Shown one piece after another: positions 16,801-25,800 of a stretch of DNA of 38,226 nt. Each line of letters begins with the position of its first letter. Within the stretch, counting starts at the first letter, position 1. Location: assembly GCA_020831775.1 (NCBI GenBank), contig JAFIFZ010000084.1, positions 1 to 38,226 of the forward strand, in the 5' to 3' direction. Both the position numbers and the translations under genes were made by a program. The notes under the pieces were generated by a model. It did not search any database, had not been told where the DNA came from, and worked only from the letters and a program-made list of their open reading frames with translations. The DNA is from Phycisphaerales bacterium. Its GTDB lineage: Bacteria; Planctomycetota; Phycisphaerae; Phycisphaerales; UBA1924.

Positions 16801-17416
16801 GGAGCTCGCCGACATCACGCCCGGTGTCGCGGAGCACGATGGTCACGCTCTCGGCCCGGAGTTCGGGGAGGCCGGGCACGCCCCCTCCGCCGCCGTCGCG
16901 TCCGCCCAGCGCCGCGCCGACACGCGCGAGGGCTTCTGCGATGTTCCAGCCGCCCGCGGCGTCGCGCTCGACGATGACCCGCACCTCTTCGAGTTCGAGC
17001 CGGCGCAGGCCCGGGTCTCGCAGCAGGCCGATCAGCCCGACATGGCGGTGGGTCGCGCCGACGCGCCCGACCTCGATCATCACTTGCTCTTCCAGCGGCA
17101 GGCGGACGGTGATCCCCCGGACCACCGTCTCCCCGCTCCACGCCAGTTCGACCTCAGCGATCTCGACGCGCAGCCCGAGCGTCCGCGAGGCGACGCTTTC
17201 GGCGATCGAGCGGGGCAGGTCGCCCTTCCGGACCGCTTCGGCGCCGAGGTACACGCCTACCGCGATCGCCGCGAGGATCAGCAGCCAGATCAGCCGACGC
17301 AGCCAGCGTCGGCGGCGGACCTCGACCATGACCACGCGCCGGCGGGCGCGCCGTTTCGGCCTGCGCCGGAGCTCACGCGCCGGGCGTTCGGGCTTCTTCG
17401 ATTCCGGTTCCGTCAC
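13898..17416 (-). CDS. very large AsmA/TamB-like envelope protein
   Basis: The 1172-residue protein has a highly basic N-terminus (about 40 residues of Arg/Lys-rich sequence) and one membrane helix (about 40-58). The rest is a long repetitive beta-strand region in the periplasm. The stretch after the helix (residues 70-130, RTLGLRVEIAEVELAWSGETVVRGI) is typical of AsmA-like N-terminal domains. The alternating short strands further on (LRLRGEPLEPVTMRGLAEVDADG and similar) fit the beta-taco fold of AsmA, YhdP and TamB, proteins linked to lipid transport between membranes. It starts with GTG (17414-17416), overlapping the stop of the lipoprotein gene by 4 bases. Which member of the superfamily it is cannot be decided by eye. 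Confidence 0.75.
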   Translation of the reverse strand: MTEPESKKPERPARELRRRPKRRARRRVVMVEVRRRRWLRRLIWLLILAAIAVGVYLGAEAVRKGDLPRSIAESVASRTLGLRVEIAEVELAWSGETVVRGITVRLPLEEQVMIEVGRVGATHRHVGLIGLLRDPGLRRLELEEVRVIVERDAAGGWNIAEALARVGAALGGRDGGGGGVPGLPELRAESVTIVLRDTGRDVGELRVNLTGDPETSVAYAFEVSEATLGSARGRIGVGADWAHRVSFQLDSLGPLVDFLPEDFRREARAVNASGRWSGQVSGGGLKGRLQLDHADLGPLHASGGALLFAGAGEFGIEPRSIRILADDIGEAQLTGGAVRYANGSVGFEKLRAKSLGVTADIEGAWRLGRETGQFSIVWSGGQAGPIDAHHGSVNLRVLLSEAGRTVLTGSGESVLDAGPNAVRAAIDFDASGNLPDRASAGFSFSRLEIWDADGGVIDLSRLGARVAYEPGLVSLSNLNLPQARLRAARAEYAIDTGAWNIDIGVEDWLVPGLDALDQLSLAAQASGRGAAADEWDLSLQSKLASVQASGSYDPYRQTPLLARTTVALRIADETEDGAAPALIAGSVFAELELGGTLNPVELAGEGSLALADLRLRGEPLEPVTMRGLAEVDADGIVYTSERFELLGGEAGIVALIDPDASIDVRIGADGLAFDQLSEAVGVGARLAGVAGFELVAKIPEGDAGRATLTGEWSGRNLVLDPIEIAQASGRIEADRAEARLQDILLRQGDGHVSGTIAYDLITEAGLRVDLEARRWPVRYAEFDAVLDAELAGSVDIESMTADMLVKGRAEASYQQNPIGSADFDGAVRGQTLEIGDAEIIAGDGRINARGRLPLNDWTETELQARIEGLDAVSIARRFAPPDADELLDDLRGLVDGELSVSPSRGPGSFGPLLVDLRGSVDRGGFREVDLDAYDIRLWAGPERVVLEHARLTVADGSIEAWGTSTMHGSERFVRLNATLGTLDLDRIARTADPTMDPVPGRLSGSVVVGGYMHRPHRLFGESTIIIEDSDLANVGVIATLYDAMNVRIGDRDPTGRGFANVRLEGEALDVTRFEYFNRGVDIFASLRLGQVMALGESPLDGYAGGRVRPLRDLGLPFAATIDRMLTSAQADAVTVRIGGTLEDRSIRVVPFSEAFEGLSGILGRDRQPAEER

Positions 17417-18039
17417 CGAGGGTCACGATCGGCGGGGGCGATGTCGCCGGTTGTCCGCGGGCCGAGACCGAAGAACCACCAGTCGTCGCGTGTCGAGCGG
17501 CCGACGGATGGGCCCGAAGCCGCGACGACATCCCCCGTCTCACGCCAGTACGCGACATAGGCGACGCTGGCGAACCCGCGTTGGCGCTGGTTCTTGGCGA
17601 TCGCCAGTTCCGGTGAGACCAACGGCGCGCCCCCCGCGCTCTCCACGGGGCTCGTGATGAACACGGGCGGCAGGCCGGCCAGCGAGTCGTAGCGGTCGAT
17701 GCCGACGCCACCGCTGCGGACCTCGACGACCACATCGCAGAGGTCCCGATCGGGCACGAGACGGACGCCCGCCAAGAGCAGCCGGGCTCGGAGTTGCCCG
17801 AGCACAAACGACGCCTCGGATGCCGCGAAGTATCGGTCGTCGAGCCAGACCTGGCGCCCGCGGAGGTTCTCGAAGGAGAGCCCTTCCACCGCCTCGGTCG
17901 CGGCCGTGGAGAGCATGAACTGTTCCGTCGCGGTCCGAGGCGGATCTGTCACCCGGATCGAGGAGCAGCCGGCGCTCGCCATTGCGGCGCTGAGGATCAG
18001 TATCCATCGGATCCAGCGGTGTGTGTAGTCGCAAAGCAT
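17413..18039 (-). CDS. DUF6655-like lipoprotein
   Basis: The 208-residue protein carries a lipoprotein signal peptide: IRWILILSAAMASAGC with the lipobox Cys at about residue 25. The mature part opens with SSIRVTDPPRTATEQFMLSTAA, which matches the planctomycete family of unknown function DUF6655 as I recall it. It should be anchored in the envelope. ATG 18039 is chosen; an in-frame GTG at 18045 is possible and neither has a good ribosome binding site. It is the first gene of the minus-strand operon and overlaps the AsmA-like gene by 4 bases. This suggests it assists that protein at the envelope. Confidence 0.75.
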   Translation of the reverse strand: MLCDYTHRWIRWILILSAAMASAGCSSIRVTDPPRTATEQFMLSTAATEAVEGLSFENLRGRQVWLDDRYFAASEASFVLGQLRARLLLAGVRLVPDRDLCDVVVEVRSGGVGIDRYDSLAGLPPVFITSPVESAGGAPLVSPELAIAKNQRQRGFASVAYVAYWRETGDVVAASGPSVGRSTRDDWWFFGLGPRTTGDIAPADRDPR

Positions 18040-18495
18040 GGACACAGGGTACCGCTCTTGCCTGTGGCCCCGCCACCCGCTTTATCGGAGTATTCCCCGG
18101 GTGGTCCGCGACGGTCTGCTGGGGCGCGATGTGCGCCTGAACCGCCAGCCATGCGTGTCATGGTTTGGCTGTTTGCGTCCCGATTCTTCGGCGAGTGGCC
18201 GACCCGCCCAAAATCCGATATCGACAGGAAGCAGATGGGCCGAGTGGTCGCGGGCCGCCGCAGATGGCCACTAATTGAGGCCATAGCGGACTTTCAGAGA
18301 GACTGCTCGGTTATTGGACTGTTCTGGAACCTGGGGCTCTTCGCCGCGTATGTGCTTTTCCGGGTGTTCTCCGTCCCGGAATCTGTTATGTTGTTTGCCA
18401 GTTCAGTGTCGAAGTCTCACTGACGCAGGCGGCGGGCCGTTGGGGCGGGCCGTCACAGTCCCGCCAGGGTGTCTCCAAGATTGGGGTATGAGTTT
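18040..18495. other. divergent intergenic region
   Basis: This stretch separates the minus-strand envelope operon from the large protease gene and should carry promoters for both. A frame at 18151-18423 could give a 90-residue protein with one hydrophobic helix. Its third-position GC is low for this genome and it lacks a ribosome binding site, so I do not call it. No dyad or terminator stands out. Confidence 0.5.
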
Positions 18496-21400
18496 ATGAA
18501 CAAGAAGAGCGTGAATTGGACGGTCTGGGCGTGCTCGCTCGGAATCGGAGCTGGGGCCTTTGGGGCCGACAGCGCAGCCGGGCTCGAGCTCGTCAGCGAC
18601 GGCACCATCCACAGCCTGTCGATGCAGGGCCAGCCTGCGTTCCACAGGACCACCCAGCCGATCAGCAATCAGCGCCTGATCGAGGTCGCGGGCACCACCG
18701 CGGCTGTCGCGATGTGGGATGAAGGGCCAGCCCGGGCGCAGCGGTACGCGATCTCGCTCGACGGCCGGTCGTTCACCCGCCCGTTCGAGCGCAGGCAGCT
18801 CATCCGTCTGCACAACGGCTTCTTCGACCCGACGGTCGGCACGCCCCCGGTCGCGCCGGATCTGCGGGCAGGGCCCGAGGCCGAGTTGTTCATCGTGCAG
18901 TTCAAGACCCGGCCGATCGAGGCGTACCGCCAGGCGGTGCGTGAGGCGGGCGGGACGGTGCATCAGTTCATGGCCGACCAGGCTCACCTGGTCCGCATGA
19001 GCCCCGACGCCCGCGAGGCCATCGAGGCGATGCCCTTCGTCCGCTGGGTCGGGCCCGTGCACCCGGCGTACAAGATCGAGCACGAAGTCCTTCAGGAGCT
19101 CAACGCGGCCGACTTCATCCCCGCTCGCCGCTATCACATCAAGGTGCTCGAGTCCGACAACGCGATGAAGCAGATCGTCGCGGACGAAGTCGCCCGCGTC
19201 GGCGGCGTCATCGACCAGCTCAACCCCAACGGGTTCCTGGTCGACGCGACGCTCGACGGGCAGCAGCTCCGACAGATCCTGCGCCTCAACGAGGTCCAGT
19301 TCGTCGACCGCTGGGGCGCGCCAGAAGAGGACATGGACATCGCCCGTGAGATCAGCGGCGCCAACCTGATCGAGACTGTCGGCGGGTTCACCGGCGCAGG
19401 CGTCCGAGGCGAGGTCATGGACGGGGGCCTCCGCACCAGCCATGTCGAGTTCGCCGGCAAGTCGATCCTCATCCACGGCGGCAACACGAACAGCTTCGGC
19501 CACGGCACGCCCGTGACCGGCATCATCTTCGCGACCGGCAACAACCCGCAGGCCCGAGGGCTGCTGCCCGACGCCGACACCATCATCTTCAGCGCGTACC
19601 AGCAGCTCGGCGACCGCTACGCCCACACGGCGAATCTTGTCGATCCCAACGGGCCGTACCGCGCCGTCTTCCAGACCAACAGCTGGGGCTCGCCGCGCAA
19701 CCTCGTCTATTCGAACATCACAGCCGAGATGGACGAGCTGCTCTTCGACCACAACATCCTGATCACCCAGTCGCAGTCCAACGCGGGCAACCGCCAGTCC
19801 CGCCCGCAGGCTTGGGCGAAGAACATCGTCTCCGTCGGCGGCGTGCAGCACCAGAACACGCTGAGCAAGCACGACGACTGCTGGTGCGGCGGCGCGAGCA
19901 TCGGCCCCGCCGACGACGGACGCATCAAGCCAGACCTGACCCACTTCTACCACAACATCGCCACAACCGGCGGCAGCAACGACTCGAACTACACCAGCTT
20001 CGGCGGCACCAGCGGCGCCACCCCGATCACCGCCGGGTACTTCGGCCTGCTCTTCCAGATGTGGTCGCAGGGCGTCTTCGGCAACGATGTCTCCGGCGGC
20101 GATGTCTTCGACGAGCGACCCGCGGCCAGCACCGCCAAAGCGATCGCGATCAACAGCGCCTCGCAGTACTCGTTCAACAGCCCCAGCGCCGACCTGTCCC
20201 GCGTCAAGCAGGGCTGGGGCCTGATCGACATGGGCATCGCCTACCAGGAGCGCGATCGGATGTTCGTGATCGACGAGAGCGAGATCCTCGGCGAGTTCGA
20301 GGACTACGCCCGCAATGTGATCATCTCCCCCGACGATCCTGACCTGCGCGTCACGATGGTCTTCCGCGATCCCGCGGGCAACCCCGCCTCCTCGGTCGCC
20401 CGCATCAACGACCTCAGCCTCCGCGTCGTCTCGCCCTCGGGCGTTGAGTACTGGGGCAATAACGGCCTGCTTGACGGCAACTGGTCGACCTCCGGCGGCG
20501 ATTCGAACACCGTGGACACTGTCGAGAATGTGTTCATCCAGAATCCCGAGGCCGGTGCCTGGCGTGTCGAGGTCATCGCAGACGAGATCAACCAGGACAT
20601 CGTTCCGTCAGAGCCCGGCGCTCAGGCGCTCTTCTCGCTGGTGATCGCAGGCGGCGAGGTCCTCCCCGACGCCTTCACCTTCGACCTGCCGGCCGATCCG
20701 CCCGTCGCGGCGGCCCCGGGCGACAGGATCTCCTTCCCCGTCGAGATCGTCCCCGGCGGCGAGACGGTCGACCCGAGCAATGTCTTCCTGAACTACCGCT
20801 TCGACGACGGCGCCTTCACCGCGATCCCGCTGACCTACCTCGGCGACGATATGTACGAAGCCGAGCTGCCCGTCGTCCGCTGCGGCGACCGGCCCGAGTT
20901 CTTCATCAGCGCCGTCGGTGACGGGGGCGCTGGCACCGAGCTGACCATGCCGGTCAACGCGCCGCAGACGGTCTACAAGGCGGATGTCGGCGCGTTCGAG
21001 ATCATCTTCAGCGACGACTTCGAGAACGATGCTGGCTGGACCGTCGTCAATGAAGACCTCGTCAGCGGCGCCTGGGTTCGGGAAGTTCCTCAGGGCGTGC
21101 TGTTCCGTGGCGGACCGGCCGCGGACTTTGACGGCTCCGGAAGGTGCTGGATCACCGGCAACGGTTCGGGCCGAACCGATGTCAGCGGCGGACCTACGCG
21201 GCTTGTCACGGCTCCGTTCGAGTTGCCGGAGGGCACGATGATCGGAGAGCTGAGCTACGCAGAGTGGTACTACAACCTCGTCAATCCCAACCCCTTCTGG
21301 GTCGAGATCTCAGACGACGACGGCCAGACCTGGCACGAGATCCGGAGATACATCAGCGGTGATGGCGGCTGGACGGTTCGTGAGATCCCGTTCCGACACG

Positions 21401-21687
21401 AGGTCGACCTGACCAACCCCATCCGGTTCCGCTTCAGCGCGATCGATGTTCAGGGCGACTCGGTCGTGCGTGCCGCCATCGATGCGTTCGCGATCCGTGC
21501 GTTCGTCTGCGAGGACACCTGCCGCGCCGACATCAACGGCGACGGGGTCGTCGATGCCGACGACTTCTTCGAGTTCCTCTCCCTCTTCGCGGCGGGCGAC
21601 CCGATCGCCGACTTCAACGGTGACGGCGTCATCGACGCAGACGACTTCTTCGAGTTCCTGGCGGTCTTCGCCGCCGGCTGCCCGTAA
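18496..21687 (+). CDS. large secreted S8 (subtilisin-like) serine protease with GC-type dockerin tail
   Basis: The protein has 1063 residues. The order is signal peptide (about 1-25), an N-terminal region, then two successive propeptide-like segments (about 129-190 and 212-275). The S8 catalytic domain follows (about 285-590), with D309 in GEVMDGGLRTSH, H336 in FGHGTPVTG and S506 in GGTSGATPITAG. After it come a proprotein-convertase-like beta domain (about 610-720), a jelly-roll-like segment starting IIFSDDFENDAGW, and a C-terminal pair of EF-hand repeats. These read DINGDGVVDADDFFEFL and DFNGDGVIDADDFFEFL, and the chain ends AAGCP. The tail is the GC-type dockerin that I associate with Phycisphaerae and may anchor the enzyme outside the cell. 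The ATG 18496 follows TTGGGG (18481-18486). A strong terminator lies 36 bases after the stop. Confidence 0.88.
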   Translation: MNKKSVNWTVWACSLGIGAGAFGADSAAGLELVSDGTIHSLSMQGQPAFHRTTQPISNQRLIEVAGTTAAVAMWDEGPARAQRYAISLDGRSFTRPFERRQLIRLHNGFFDPTVGTPPVAPDLRAGPEAELFIVQFKTRPIEAYRQAVREAGGTVHQFMADQAHLVRMSPDAREAIEAMPFVRWVGPVHPAYKIEHEVLQELNAADFIPARRYHIKVLESDNAMKQIVADEVARVGGVIDQLNPNGFLVDATLDGQQLRQILRLNEVQFVDRWGAPEEDMDIAREISGANLIETVGGFTGAGVRGEVMDGGLRTSHVEFAGKSILIHGGNTNSFGHGTPVTGIIFATGNNPQARGLLPDADTIIFSAYQQLGDRYAHTANLVDPNGPYRAVFQTNSWGSPRNLVYSNITAEMDELLFDHNILITQSQSNAGNRQSRPQAWAKNIVSVGGVQHQNTLSKHDDCWCGGASIGPADDGRIKPDLTHFYHNIATTGGSNDSNYTSFGGTSGATPITAGYFGLLFQMWSQGVFGNDVSGGDVFDERPAASTAKAIAINSASQYSFNSPSADLSRVKQGWGLIDMGIAYQERDRMFVIDESEILGEFEDYARNVIISPDDPDLRVTMVFRDPAGNPASSVARINDLSLRVVSPSGVEYWGNNGLLDGNWSTSGGDSNTVDTVENVFIQNPEAGAWRVEVIADEINQDIVPSEPGAQALFSLVIAGGEVLPDAFTFDLPADPPVAAAPGDRISFPVEIVPGGETVDPSNVFLNYRFDDGAFTAIPLTYLGDDMYEAELPVVRCGDRPEFFISAVGDGGAGTELTMPVNAPQTVYKADVGAFEIIFSDDFENDAGWTVVNEDLVSGAWVREVPQGVLFRGGPAADFDGSGRCWITGNGSGRTDVSGGPTRLVTAPFELPEGTMIGELSYAEWYYNLVNPNPFWVEISDDDGQTWHEIRRYISGDGGWTVREIPFRHEVDLTNPIRFRFSAIDVQGDSVVRAAIDAFAIRAFVCEDTCRADINGDGVVDADDFFEFLSLFAAGDPIADFNGDGVIDADDFFEFLAVFAAGCP

Positions 21688-21723
21688 TCGAGCCGCCGCA
21701 AGTCCAATCTCGATAAGACTCCG

Positions 21724-21760
21724 ATCGCCCGTCGCCCAGTGCGGCGGGCGATTTTTCTTT
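21724..21760 (+). terminator. terminator of the large protease gene
   Basis: A 12-bp stem with one G-T pair (21724-21735 with 21741-21752) closes a 5-base loop and runs into TTTTTCTTTT. It is the clearest terminator in the window. Confidence 0.9.
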
Positions 21761-21946
21761 TGCCCGACCTTCCGGTTATGCGTTCTGCGCCGAGGGCGCC
21801 GATCGCGCGAGATGCGGCGCGCCGGATCGCCCCGGCAAACCCCACGCGGGTGGTTTTACGCATCGGCGAATCGCAGACTTGGATGGTGAGACGGCGCCGC
21901 AGCGGCGTCGGGCTCTGATCCTCCTTGAAGCGAAGGAACGCCAGAA

Positions 21947-22777
21947 ATGACCATCAGGACCGTGACCTTCTGTTCGGCCGTCTTTGTCGCTGCCGGCGCG
22001 CACGCCCACCCCGCATGGTCGTTCTCGACCGACGGGTTTGCGATCAGGTCGGGCGGAGACATCCTGATGGGGCACCGGGCCGAGGTCATCGGGGGGGATG
22101 TATTCACCGCCGGCAGGCTCCACATGCAGCACGACTCATGGACCAGCGGGGCCGGGTACTACGGCACAAGCCTGCAGGCGAAACACGCCACGGGCGCCGG
22201 TGGCGGCTTCGAGCAGTCCTCCGCCCCGTTCGGCGGCGCTCCATGGTCGATCCCCGACATCGGTTCGTCGAACATCAGCGTCGGCCACGACGGCGCTTGG
22301 ACCGTCGGCGCCGGCGCGTACCGGAACCTCGACGCGAAGCACCGCGCCTCGGTCGGTCTCTCGGCGGGTGAGTATGTCTTCCGCTCGATCAGCCTGGGCC
22401 ACGACGCGGTGCTGAATGTCGACACCTCGCTCGGCGATGTGTTCATCTTCACCGAGCGCGATGTCACGCTCGGGGAGCGGGCGAGGATCAATGTCGCCGG
22501 CGAGGGCGGCGTCTACCTCGTGGCGGGCGACAGGGTCAGCTTCGGCCACGACTCGGTCGCAGAGGCGGCGGTCTTCAGCCTCGCGGGGCGCGTCGACATG
22601 GGCCAGCGCGCCGAACTGACCGGCTCGATCGAGGCGCAGGGCAAGGTCACGCTCGCCCACGACGCGTCGTTGCTCCATCGCGCGTTCGGTCCCTCGGTGC
22701 AGGCGGTGATCCCCGCCCCGGCGACCGCCGCGTTGCTCGGCCCCGGGCTGTTGCTGCTCGGGCGCCGTCGCCGCTGA
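21947..22777 (+). CDS. secreted PEP-CTERM-type protein, function unknown
   Basis: The 276-residue protein has a signal peptide (about 1-20, ending AHAHP). Its body repeats short motifs such as LGHDAVLN, LGERARIN, FGHDSVAE and MGQRAELT, which suggests a beta-helix or other repetitive strand fold. The C-terminus reads VIPAPATAALLG, then GLLLLGRRRR: a PAP-type variant of the PEP-CTERM sorting signal (motif, hydrophobic helix, arginine cluster). An exosortase would process it; none is in the window. AAGGA about 10 bases upstream supports the ATG at 21947. It converges on the hybrid kinase gene and the two share a terminator. Confidence 0.8.
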   Translation: MTIRTVTFCSAVFVAAGAHAHPAWSFSTDGFAIRSGGDILMGHRAEVIGGDVFTAGRLHMQHDSWTSGAGYYGTSLQAKHATGAGGGFEQSSAPFGGAPWSIPDIGSSNISVGHDGAWTVGAGAYRNLDAKHRASVGLSAGEYVFRSISLGHDAVLNVDTSLGDVFIFTERDVTLGERARINVAGEGGVYLVAGDRVSFGHDSVAEAAVFSLAGRVDMGQRAELTGSIEAQGKVTLAHDASLLHRAFGPSVQAVIPAPATAALLGPGLLLLGRRRR

Positions 22778-22815
22778 TCGCTCCTTGCCGGTGTGTCGCC
22801 GGTCGCTGCTTCCGC

Positions 22816-22845
22816 GAACGGGGCGGCCTTCAGGCCGCCTCGTTC
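22816..22845. terminator. bidirectional terminator between convergent genes, overlapping the kinase stop codon
   Basis: A 13-bp stem with one G-T pair (22816-22828 with 22833-22845) closes a TTCA loop. Read on the minus strand, that loop contains the TGA stop codon (22830-22832) of the hybrid kinase, so the last codons of that gene form one arm. T-rich sequence is weak on both sides. Confidence 0.6.
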
Positions 22846-25800
22846 TCATTGCGCGCCGCGGCGGACTTCCGGCCGATCCAGGCGAAGCAGACGCCGAGCA
22901 ACCGAGGGCCGTCGATCGGCTTCGATGTGTAGTCGTCGCAGCCGGCGTCGAGGCAGCGCTGTCGGTCTTCGGCCATCGCGTGGGCCGTGATGGCGATGAT
23001 CGGCGTCGCCGCGTTCTCGGCCCGCAACGCCCGTGCAAGCTCCAGCCCGTCCATCTCCGGCATCTGGATGTCGGTCAGCACAATGTCGTAGGGCTTTCCA
23101 GAGGCCACGGCCTCGCGGAACTTCTGCAGAGCTTCCCGCCCGTTCTCGGCGATGTCGACCTCCGCGCCCGCCCGCCTGAGGTGGAAGCCGATCAGGCGCT
23201 GGTTGTCGACGCCGTCTTCGGCGAGCAGGATCCGGCCCGAGATCGCCATACGGGACGCCGACCGGGGCTGCTCGGTCTGGGTCGACTCCTCAAGCGACGA
23301 CGCGAGTGCCGAGCCGGGGAGCACTTCGATGGGCAGGCGGATGCGGAAGCACGAGCCGCGTCCGGGCTCTGACCAGACGAGGTCGACTTCGCCCCCCATC
23401 AGCTCTGTGCAGCGCCTGCTGATGACCAGGCCCAGTCCTGTGCCGCCGTGCCGGCGCCGGATGCTGTTGTCCGCCTGCGTGAATGTCGTGAAGAGGCGTT
23501 CCTGCTGCTCGGGCGTGAGCCCCGGCCCGGTGTCGGTGATGTCGATGGTCAGGTCGAGCCTCGCGTCGTCCCTCGGCGTCGTGTCGATCGTGACCGAGAC
23601 CGACCCGCGGTCTGTGAACTTGACCGCGTTGCCCACGAGGTTCAGCAGGGTCTGGCGCAGGCGGGTCGGATCGACGCGCACACGCGTTGGGACGGGCTTC
23701 TCCAGCCGCCACTTCAGCTCGACGCCTTTGCCCTGGCCTCGGACGCTCATCAGCCGCAGCGCGTCGCGCAGGAGCAGGGGGAGGTCGGTCTCGACCGGCT
23801 CGATCTGCATGCGCCCGGCCTCGATCTTGGAGATGTCAAGGATGTCGTTGATGATCGTCAGCAGGTGCTCGCCCGCGGAGACGATCGTCTCGACCGCTTC
23901 GCGCCTGGCCTTGGGATTTTCGATCGCGCCCTCTTCGCCGAGGAGTTCGGTGTATCCCAGGATCGCCGTCAGCGGCGTCCGGATCTCGTGGCTCATGTTC
24001 GCGATGAACTCGCTCTTGGCCCGGTTGGCCGATTCGGCGGCGTCGCGGAGATCCTCGAGCTCCTCGGCGCGACGAGCCAGCTCCCGGCGAGCGAGGTACT
24101 GCTCGGTGATGTCGTGCATGATCCCGTGAATCCGCACGACGCGCGCGTTCTCGCACACCGGATGGCCCTGGATGCGGACCCAGGTCTGCTTGCCGTGGAC
24201 CGGAGAGAGGGGGACTTCGAGGTCCCACGGCTCGGCGTACTCAAGCCCGCGGTGCACGGACTGCTCGACCAACTCTCGGATCTGAGGCGGGTAGAACTTC
24301 AGCCCATCCCCGAGCCCCATTCTCGTACCCGGGGGAAGCCCGCAGATGCGGCAGATCTCGTCGGTGACGAACAGGTCCTGCGTCTCGGCATCGAGCTCCC
24401 ACCCGCCGACGCGTGCGATGGCGTTGGTCTGTTCCAGCAGCGTGGCGAGCCGGTGCATCCGCTCTTCGTCGGCCTTGCGGTCGGTGATGTCGGAGATCAT
24501 CCCATGCCACATGATCGAGCCGTCGGGATGGGCGGACGGCACCGACTGCCCTCTGATCCACCGGAGCGAGCCATCGGTATGCCTGATCCGGAACTCGAAC
24601 CGCCAGGTCTTCATGGTCTGCGCGGATTCGATGATCGACGCTTCCATTGCCTCGGCGTCTTCAGCTTCGACCATCGACATGATCAGCGACGGATCTGCTG
24701 CAAGTTGATCGTGGGAGATGCCGCAGAGTTCCTCGATCCCCTCGCTGATGTACAGGAAGTCTCTGTCCCCGTCTGGCTTCATCCGGTACTGGTAGACGGC
24801 GCCGGGGATCTGGCGGGTGATGTCGCGGAGCCTGGCCTCGCTCTCTGCGAGGCGCTGCTCGACGAGCTTGCGCTCGGTGATGTCCAGCACCATGCCGTGA
24901 AGCACAACGACCTCGCCCGTTTCGTCACGCTCGACGACAGTTCTGTCGTAGATCCAGCGTTCGGATCCGTCGCTGCAGACGAGCCGGTATTCCTGCTCGT
25001 AGCGTTCCAGGCCCGCCGCGAGATACCCGGCCACCTCAGCGCCGACGCGTTCGAGGTCGTCGGGGTGGACTATTTGGGCGAACGGGATCTTGCCGCTGAG
25101 CAGGTCCTCGGCCTTGTACCCGAACTGGTCGATGTTTTTGGAGACGAGCGAGACCGGCCAGCCGGGCTCGGACAGCCACTGGAAGAGCACGACATTGGAG
25201 ACCTCCAGCACGAGGTTGTGCCGCCGGAGCAGGCGGTTCGATTCCCGGTCTGCCGTCAGGTCTCTGAAGAACCACACCCGAGCGAGCGGGCGCTCGCCCG
25301 CCTCGGCGATCGGCTCGCTCCGGACCTCCATGGCTCGACCGTCGTGGAACTCGACTTCCAGGCGCAGCGGCGCGGCACGGCCGTCAAACGCCCTCTGGAC
25401 ATCGCCGAGCGCATCGTCCGCGTTGTGGGCGTTCTGGATGATCCGGCCGACGGCTCGCACGCCCGAATCGCCGGGGCGGACTCCGGCCTCTCCGAGCATC
25501 GATGCGAACGCGCCGTTGAAGCGGAGGATTCCGCCCTCGCTGTCGGTCACCAGGATCGCGTCCGACGAGGCCTCGGCCTGCGCTTCAAGGAGCGACTTCT
25601 GGAACTCGATCTGGCTCGCCGCGTTCTGGCGGGCGGTCAGATCGATCGCCGCGCCGACGACGCGCACCGCCTTGCCAGACTCGTCGCGGATGATGTATGC
25701 GCGGTCGAGGACATTCGCGTACTGCCCGTTCGCCCTGAGGAATCGGTACTCCCCGGACCAGTGGGATTCGCCCCCCTCGACCGCCTTCTCGAAGCCTTCA

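Noticed and set aside
18151-18423. 90-residue plus-strand frame with one hydrophobic helix between the lipoprotein and the large protease
   Set aside because: No ribosome binding site, and many A/T-ending codons unlike neighbouring genes. It sits in the divergent promoter region, so it is probably chance.
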